In this document: positions 6,418 to 10,962 of the stretch, one piece after another
Position numbering within the stretch: position 1 is the stretch's first letter
Layout: each line of letters opens with the position of its first letter
Source: Burkholderiales bacterium
Lineage (GTDB): Bacteria > Pseudomonadota > Gammaproteobacteria > Burkholderiales > Burkholderiaceae
Reading direction: 5' to 3'
DNA length: 10,962 nt
Assembly (NCBI GenBank): GCA_947371645.1
Contig: CANBQJ010000121.1
Span: 1-10,962, forward strand
The notes under the pieces: model-generated
Database searches by the model: none
Told to the model about the DNA's origin: nothing
What the model saw: the letters and a program-made list of their open reading frames with translations, nothing else
Translations under genes and position numbers: made by a program

Positions 6418-7970
6418 CACACCAGGGCCAGCTCCAGCTGGCTGACGGTGCCCTGAGACGCCCAGCGGCGCACTTCTTCTTGCAGCAGGTGCAGGGTGCG
6501 CGGGTGCTCTTGCGCCCAGCCTGACGACAGCTGCAGTTGCGCGTGGCGCACCGTCTGGCCCAGGCGCTTGCGCTGGCGCATGGGCCCCAGGCTGACCACT
6601 TTGGGGGGCAGTTCGATGCGGGCATGGTGCAGGATGGCGGCCAGGCGCAGGCACATCACCTGCGACATCAGCACCGGGTCATGCAGGTGCTCGGCCAGCT
6701 TCATCAGGTCGCCGCGCTGGCCCAGCACCAGGGCCGACAACCTGCGCAGCTGCGACTGCGAAAAGCCGGAAGCGTCCACATGGCCCAGCAGGTAGGCGCT
6801 GTGGCGGTGGTGGTCGTGGTGAGACACCATCATGCCCATTTCATGCAAGGCGCTGGCCCAGCCCAGTTCGCGCGCATCCTCGCCGTCGGCACTGGCTGCT
6901 GGCTCTCGCAAGTCTTCCCACAAGGCCATGGCGCGCTGGCGCACCCGGTCGGCGTGCGCCGTGTCCACACGGAAGCGTTGCTGCAGCTCGCGCACCGAGG
7001 TGTCGCGCGGGTCGGGCAGGCGGTGGTTGCGGGCGGCTTCTACACGCTCTTCCAGGTCGAAGATCACGCCCTGGCGCAAGGCGCCCTTGGCGGGCCGCAT
7101 GGCCTCGATGCCGAAGTGCTGCGTCAGCGTGTAGAGGATGCTCAGCCCACCGCCCAACACGGCTTTGCGCTCGGGCTTGAGGCCGGGCAGGGTCAGGGCC
7201 TCGTCGCTGCCGGCCAGCAGGCATTGCTCGATGCACCAGCGCAGGCCCTCAGGGGTGATGGCCCCGTCGGTGATGCCGTTGACCGCCAGGATCTGCGACA
7301 CCGCGCCCACCGTGCCGGATGAACCCAGGGCCTCCTGACACAAGGAGCGGTCGAACTGGGTCAAGGCCTCTTCCAGCTCGGCCCCGGCGGCCACCTGTGC
7401 CGCGCGGAAGTACTCTGCCGTGTACCGGCCACCGGGGAACTGCTGGATGGACAGGCTCACGCTGCCGACACCAAAGGACTCGGCCCTGGAGATCTGGCGG
7501 CCCTGGCCCAGGATCATCTCGGTGGAGCGCCCACCGATGTCGATGACCAGGCGGGGCAGCTCGCTGGGCTGCAGGCGGGACACGCCCTGGTAGATCAGGC
7601 GCGCTTCTTCGCGGCCCGAGATCACCTCGATGGGGAAGCCCAGCACGCGGTCGCCGCGCTGCAGGAAGGCATCGCGGTTGCGGGCCTCTCGCAGGGTCTG
7701 GGTGGCCACGGCGCGCACCTGCCAGGCCGCAAAGCCCTTGAGGCGCTGGGCAAAGCGGGCGAGGCAGGCCAGGCCGCGCTGGGTGGCCTCTTCGGTGAGC
7801 TGGCCATGGCCGTCCAGGCCCGCGCCCAGGCGCACCGTTTCCTTGAGGTAGTCCACGCGCTTGTAGCGCCCCTTGCCCAGCTCGGCGATCTCGAGCCTGA
7901 AGCTGTTGGAGCCCATGTCGATGGCGGCCAGCAAGTGAGGAAAAGGGCTTGTTTGCAAGGTGGTGGGCAT
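6417..7970 (-). CDS. ppx: Exopolyphosphatase (Ppx/GppA family)
   Basis: Ppx removes terminal phosphates from inorganic polyphosphate; the sister enzyme GppA hydrolyses pppGpp, and sequence alone does not fully separate them. The protein has 517 residues, about the size of Ppx. The actin-like ATPase core (about 12-310) shows AAIDMGSNSFRLEIAE (15-30) as phosphate loop 1, the RAVATQTLREARN segment (86-98), the catalytic acidic pair in SGREEARLIYQG (118-129), and LVIDIGGRSTEMILG (141-155) as phosphate loop 2. In the last motif Arg 148 replaces the third glycine of the usual DIGGGSTE. The C-terminal part (about 320-510) has an HD-like helical domain with HEMGMMVSHHDHHRHSAYLL (376-395). The ATG at 7970 gives the expected N-terminus. 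It converges on the lipoprotein gene and diverges from the ZIP gene. No ppk gene is in the window. Confidence 0.9.
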   Translation of the reverse strand: MPTTLQTSPFPHLLAAIDMGSNSFRLEIAELGKGRYKRVDYLKETVRLGAGLDGHGQLTEEATQRGLACLARFAQRLKGFAAWQVRAVATQTLREARNRDAFLQRGDRVLGFPIEVISGREEARLIYQGVSRLQPSELPRLVIDIGGRSTEMILGQGRQISRAESFGVGSVSLSIQQFPGGRYTAEYFRAAQVAAGAELEEALTQFDRSLCQEALGSSGTVGAVSQILAVNGITDGAITPEGLRWCIEQCLLAGSDEALTLPGLKPERKAVLGGGLSILYTLTQHFGIEAMRPAKGALRQGVIFDLEERVEAARNHRLPDPRDTSVRELQQRFRVDTAHADRVRQRAMALWEDLREPAASADGEDARELGWASALHEMGMMVSHHDHHRHSAYLLGHVDASGFSQSQLRRLSALVLGQRGDLMKLAEHLHDPVLMSQVMCLRLAAILHHARIELPPKVVSLGPMRQRKRLGQTVRHAQLQLSSGWAQEHPRTLHLLQEEVRRWASQGTVSQLELALV

Positions 7971-8002
7971 CGCGGTCCGCAGGGGCTTTCAGTCTGTGGC
8001 GT

Positions 8003-8008
8003 ATTGTC
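8003..8008 (-). promoter_or_regulatory. Tentative -10 hexamer of ppx
   Basis: Read on the minus strand this is GACAAT, four or five matches to common -10 hexamers, placing a start near 7996 with a leader of about 26 bases. No good -35 hexamer is found 16-18 bases upstream. It is the only A/T-rich candidate in the 102-base region shared with the divergent ZIP gene. Confidence 0.22.
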
Positions 8009-8060
8009 CCTGCTTTGCGTGACGCCTCCGTGCGCGGCGGTCGGCGCTTGACGACGTTGC

Positions 8061-8066
8061 TAAGAT
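8061..8066 (+). promoter_or_regulatory. Probable extended -10 promoter of the ZIP gene (leaderless start)
   Basis: TAAGAT is preceded by TGC (8058-8060), giving the extended -10 arrangement TG-N, which can work without a good -35 hexamer; none is seen. The hexamer ends 7 bases before the ATG at 8073, so the mRNA would begin at the start codon. No Shine-Dalgarno sequence stands in the intervening CGTTTC. No obvious zinc-type (Zur) operator is seen in 7971-8072. Confidence 0.45.
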
Positions 8067-8072
8067 CGTTTC

Positions 8073-8849
8073 ATGACCCTGTTCTATATCCTGGTGGCCA
8101 CCTTCGTGGGTGGGCTGGTGTCCGTGGCCCTGGCGGCGGCCTTGTCCGCCCCCTTGCTGGGCCTCATCGTGCGGCACCTGGTGAGCCTGTCCACCGGCGT
8201 GCTGCTGGGCACGGCCTTGCTCCATGTGCTGCCGGAGGCCTTCGAGTCCGGCCGCCCACCGCAAGGCCTCTTCCTCACCTTGCTGGGTGGGCTGATGTTT
8301 TTCTTCCTGCTGGAGAAGGCCGAGCTGTATCGCCATGGTCACCACCATGAAAGCGACGACCACCACCACCACCATGGCTTCGATGCCGAGCAGGCGGGCC
8401 GCGGCGGCTGGAGCGTGCTGGTGGGCGACAGCATCCACAACTTCTGCGACGGGGTGCTGATCGCGGCGTCCTTCCTGACGAATCCTCACCTGGGCATGGT
8501 CACATCCATGGCCATCATTGCCCACGAGATCCCGCAAGAGGTGGGCGACTACATCGTGCTGATCAACGCAGGCTTCAGCCGCACGCGGGCCCTGGTCTAC
8601 AACATGATCTCCAGCATGTCGGCCGTGGTGGGCGGTGTGCTGGGCTACTTCCTCATCGAGCCCTGGCAGGCCTACCTGCCCTACATGATGGTGGTGGCGG
8701 CCAGCAGCTTTGTCTATGTGGCCGTGGCCGACCTGATCCCGCAGCTGCAAAAGCGTCTGAGCTGGCGTGACACGGCGCTGCAGTTGTTCTGGCTGGTCGT
8801 GGGCCTGGTCATGATCGGCACCATCGTTTCAGGCATGCACGACCACTGA
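8073..8849 (+). CDS. ZIP-family divalent metal transporter
   Basis: ZIP proteins carry zinc, iron or related divalent ions into the cytoplasm across the inner membrane. The 258-residue protein has about eight hydrophobic segments, starting with FYILVATFVGGLVSVALAAA. The two signature metal-site motifs are present: HNFCDG (122-127) in helix 4 and HEIPQE (151-156) in helix 5. The loop between helices 3 and 4 is rich in His (88-101, HGHHHESDDHHHHH), a typical cytoplasmic metal-sensing loop of the family. Length is near that of ZupT and GufA-type members. ZupT is one possibility, but I cannot fix the subgroup or the metal. The gene is divergent from ppx and converges on the DMT gene, with only 6 bases between the stop codons. 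Confidence 0.9.
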   Translation: MTLFYILVATFVGGLVSVALAAALSAPLLGLIVRHLVSLSTGVLLGTALLHVLPEAFESGRPPQGLFLTLLGGLMFFFLLEKAELYRHGHHHESDDHHHHHGFDAEQAGRGGWSVLVGDSIHNFCDGVLIAASFLTNPHLGMVTSMAIIAHEIPQEVGDYIVLINAGFSRTRALVYNMISSMSAVVGGVLGYFLIEPWQAYLPYMMVVAASSFVYVAVADLIPQLQKRLSWRDTALQLFWLVVGLVMIGTIVSGMHDH

Positions 8850-8855
8850 GTCGGT

Positions 8856-9731
8856 TCAGCGCTGGCGCAGGCGCGTGGACCAGATGCCCGATGCGGTGAT
8901 CAAGGCCATGCCTGCAGCCGCATCCCAGTGCAACGGTTCGTGGAAGAGCAGGGCGCCGATCAGGCTCGCGTGCACGATGCCCAGGTACTGCAGGTTGGCC
9001 ATCACCAGCATGGGGCCGCGCGCGTAGGCGCGGGTCATCAGCAGCTGGGCCAGGGTGGCGAACACGCCCACGGCCACCAGGCAGGCCCAGGTGGTCCAGG
9101 GCCAGTGGCCCACAGGCGTGGGGCTGGCCAGGCCCGTAGACATGCCCATCAAAAGGCCCATGGCCGTGCCCGTGAGCGAGAAGTAAAACACCACGCGGGT
9201 TTCGGGCTCACCGGCCTTGCCCAAGGCGGTGACCTGCACATAGGCCATGGCCGACAACATGCCCGAGGCCACGCCAACGAGGCCGGCCAGCCACTGCTCG
9301 CGGTCGATGGTGGGCCGCAGCACCACCACCACGCCCACGAAGCCGAGGGCGATGGCGGCCAGCACACGCCGGTCGACGGGCTGGCGGTCGGCGAAACGGG
9401 CGCGCAGCACCATGAAGGCGGCCATCCACACGGAGGACATGTAGTTGAGCGTCACGGCGGTGGCCAGGGGCAGCTGGCCCATGCAGTAGAACCACATCGA
9501 CAGGGCGATCACGCCCGCGAGCCCGCGCCGAAGGTGCAAGGCTGGCACCCGGGTGGCCAGGGACGTGGCGCCGCCCCAGGCGATCAGGCCCACGATCACC
9601 GCGCCCACGGCGCCCCGCATGCCCACCACCCAGGCCGTGCCCGCATGCGCAGACGCCAGCTTGACGCAGGCGCCCATGGCCGCGAACAGCACGGTGGCCA
9701 GCACCATCTCGGCGAAGGGGGACGAGCGCAC
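8856..9731 (-). CDS. EamA/DMT-superfamily membrane transporter
   Basis: The 291-residue protein is made of ten hydrophobic segments arranged as two EamA repeats (about 7-138 and 150-287), the layout of drug/metabolite exporters such as RhtA or YdcZ-like members. Recognisable parts are LNYMSSVWMAAFMVLRARF near the end of the first repeat and ALLFHEPLHWDAAAGMALI near the end of the second (typical 'E-P-x' helix 9). The start is a GTG directly after the TGA of the oxygenase gene, with AAGGG four to eight bases before it as a ribosome binding site inside the oxygenase's last codons. An ATG 24 bases later is an alternative. The substrate cannot be told. Adjacency suggests the transporter moves a substrate or product of the oxygenase, but this is inference. 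Confidence 0.85.
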   Translation of the reverse strand: MRSSPFAEMVLATVLFAAMGACVKLASAHAGTAWVVGMRGAVGAVIVGLIAWGGATSLATRVPALHLRRGLAGVIALSMWFYCMGQLPLATAVTLNYMSSVWMAAFMVLRARFADRQPVDRRVLAAIALGFVGVVVVLRPTIDREQWLAGLVGVASGMLSAMAYVQVTALGKAGEPETRVVFYFSLTGTAMGLLMGMSTGLASPTPVGHWPWTTWACLVAVGVFATLAQLLMTRAYARGPMLVMANLQYLGIVHASLIGALLFHEPLHWDAAAGMALITASGIWSTRLRQR

Positions 9732-10865
9732 TCAGCCCTTGAACGACATCGTGCGGCGGTACCACTCGTGGAAGTGCTGCATGCCGTCTTCCATGGGGCT
9801 CTGGTAGGGGCCGACCTCGTTGTCGCCACGCTCGAAAAGCGCGCGGCGGCCGGCGTCCATGCGCTCGCCGATCTCGTCGTCTTCGATGCAGGTCTCCATG
9901 TAGGCGGCCTGCTGGGCTTCGATGAACTCGCGCTCGAAGGCCACGATCTCTTCGGGGTAGTAGAACTCCACCACGTTGAGCGTCTTTTGCGGTCCTTGCG
10001 GGATCATGTTGGACACCACCAGCACGTGGGGGTACCACTCCACCATCATCGTGGGGTAGTAGGTCAGCCACACGGCACCTTGCGACGGCTTTTCGCCGCC
10101 ACGGTGCTTCATCAGCACCTCGCGCCACTTCTTGTAGACGTCGGAGCCGGGCTTGTCAAAGCCCTTGGACACGCCCACCGTCTGCACCGAGTATTCCTGG
10201 GCCATGTCCCAGCGCAGGTCGTCACAGGTCACGAAGTTGCCCAGGCCAGGGTGGAAGGGGCCGACGTGGTAGTCCTCCAGGTAGACCTCGATGAAGGTCT
10301 TCCAGTTGTAGTGGCAGTCGTGCAGCTCCACACGGTCGAGCACGTAGCCGGAGAAATCCAGGTCACCGCCAGGCTGGAAGCGGGCGTCGATGCCGGCCAG
10401 GTCTGCGGCGATGTCTCGGCCGTTGTCCTCGAACAGCAGCCCGTTCCAGTTGCGAACGGGGTAGTTGTTCAGGTTCAGGCAGGGGTCGTGGTCGAAGTGG
10501 GGCGCGCCAATGAGCTGGCCCTGGTGCGAATACGTCCAGCGGTGCAGCGGGCAGACGATGTTGTGCCGGCTGTTGCCACGGCCCTTGAGCATCACCGCCT
10601 GGCGATGGCGGCAGACGTTGGACAGCAGCTCGATGCCCTGAGGCGTGCGCACCAGCACACGGCCTTCTTTCTCTTGTGGCAAGGCGTAGTAGTCACCGAC
10701 CTCGGGCACGGCCACAGCGTGCCCCAGGTAGCGGGGGCCGCACTGAAAGATGCGTCGCTGCTCCTCCTTGTACAGTTGCTCGTCAAAGTAGACGGACACA
10801 GGCCGTTGCGTCTGGTTGGACGGGTGGCTGCGGGGGAGGGCGAGCGCAAGACTCAGGTCGGACAT
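9732..10865 (-). CDS. Rieske non-heme iron oxygenase, alpha subunit
   Basis: The protein has 377 residues from the ATG at 10865. An upstream TTG at 10913 is less likely, because the ATG is preceded by GGGGA (4 bases away) and the residues above it do not look like the family. The Rieske [2Fe-2S] site is Cys 85, His 87, Cys 105 and His 108 in CRH and CPLH. The catalytic domain has the helix NWKTFIEVYLEDYHVGPFHP (187-206), with His 200 and His 205 as mononuclear iron ligands and Glu 197 at the position of the bridging Asp in dioxygenases; an acidic cluster near 329-331 may give the third ligand. These enzymes hydroxylate or demethylate small molecules with electrons from a ferredoxin/reductase, not encoded here. 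The substrate is unknown; a choline/carnitine-type oxygenase, a demethylase or an aromatic oxygenase are all possible. The next gene is a DMT transporter, translationally coupled. Confidence 0.85.
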   Translation of the reverse strand: MSDLSLALALPRSHPSNQTQRPVSVYFDEQLYKEEQRRIFQCGPRYLGHAVAVPEVGDYYALPQEKEGRVLVRTPQGIELLSNVCRHRQAVMLKGRGNSRHNIVCPLHRWTYSHQGQLIGAPHFDHDPCLNLNNYPVRNWNGLLFEDNGRDIAADLAGIDARFQPGGDLDFSGYVLDRVELHDCHYNWKTFIEVYLEDYHVGPFHPGLGNFVTCDDLRWDMAQEYSVQTVGVSKGFDKPGSDVYKKWREVLMKHRGGEKPSQGAVWLTYYPTMMVEWYPHVLVVSNMIPQGPQKTLNVVEFYYPEEIVAFEREFIEAQQAAYMETCIEDDEIGERMDAGRRALFERGDNEVGPYQSPMEDGMQHFHEWYRRTMSFKG

Positions 10866-10897
10866 GATCCCCAGGATCTCCAAAAACCAATCGGGGA

Positions 10898-10953
10898 CCG
10901 GTGCCCGCAGCAATGTGCACGCGGCTGGGCGGGACGCGAGAAGGGGGCACCGG
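10898..10953. repeat. Inverted repeat upstream of the oxygenase gene
   Basis: CCGGTGCCC (10898-10906) and GGGCACCGG (10945-10953) are perfect inverted copies with 38 bases between them. GGGACCG also occurs twice as a direct repeat (10894-10900 and 10956-10962, the last bases of the window). They flank the region upstream of the oxygenase ATG and may be operator half-sites for a looping or tandem-binding regulator, or a chance effect of high G+C. The region runs off the window edge. Confidence 0.35.
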
Positions 10954-10962
10954 AAGGGACCG

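Noticed and set aside
8338..8376. Run of CACCAC repeats as a tandem repeat element
   Set aside because: It simply encodes the His-rich loop of the ZIP transporter.
8857..8864. CAGCGCTG palindrome at the convergent ZIP/DMT ends as a terminator
   Set aside because: Eight bases without a loop or T-run; no stable hairpin.
10866..10913. Oxygenase start at TTG 10913 (16 extra residues)
   Set aside because: The ATG at 10865 has a GGGGA just upstream and gives a normal family N-terminus; the extra residues look non-coding.

Overview
This window (about 70% G+C by eye) looks like the chromosome of a betaproteobacterium of the order Burkholderiales, probably of the Comamonadaceae, Leptothrix or Aquabacterium type. 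The evidence is the rib-nusB gene order, protein wording typical of that group (for example RibD and NusB), dense coding, and GTG starts beside ATG. This assignment is by family resemblance only; no 16S rRNA gene or other marker is present. I see no rRNA, tRNA, CRISPR array, insertion sequence or phage gene.

Left block, + strand, 1-6395. A TonB-like protein whose beginning lies outside the window is followed by ribD, a ribB fused to a degenerate GTP cyclohydrolase II domain, ribH (lumazine synthase) and nusB. A membrane-anchored Ser/Thr protein kinase with a C-terminal PEGA domain comes next, then a small lipoprotein resembling the T6SS-associated TssQ family. RibD, RibB and RibH cover most of riboflavin biosynthesis. 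Riboflavin synthase (ribE) and a functional GTP cyclohydrolase II (ribA) are not here and must be encoded elsewhere. ribH and nusB overlap at GTGA, so they are almost certainly cotranscribed. The kinase begins 39 bases after nusB and the lipoprotein 38 bases after the kinase, so these two may be accessory cargo on the rib-nusB transcript.

Middle block, 6396-8849. ppx (exopolyphosphatase, - strand) converges on the lipoprotein gene. The two stop codons sit in a small hairpin. ppx diverges from a ZIP-family metal transporter gene (+ strand) across a 102-base intergenic region.

Right block, - strand, 8856-10865. A Rieske non-heme iron oxygenase alpha subunit is followed without any gap (TGA then GTG) by an EamA/DMT-type membrane transporter. 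No ferredoxin or reductase partner is visible. The ZIP and DMT genes converge with 6 bases between them.

Points worth a second look: the kinase/lipoprotein pair attached to a housekeeping operon; the RibB fusion whose second domain has lost its zinc cysteines; three genes (ribD, ribB, ZIP) with a -10-like hexamer ending exactly 7 bases before the ATG, which suggests leaderless mRNAs; the hairpin between ribB and ribH; and the oxygenase-transporter pair. Nothing here is clearly an undescribed system. The kinase-lipoprotein pair is the best candidate.
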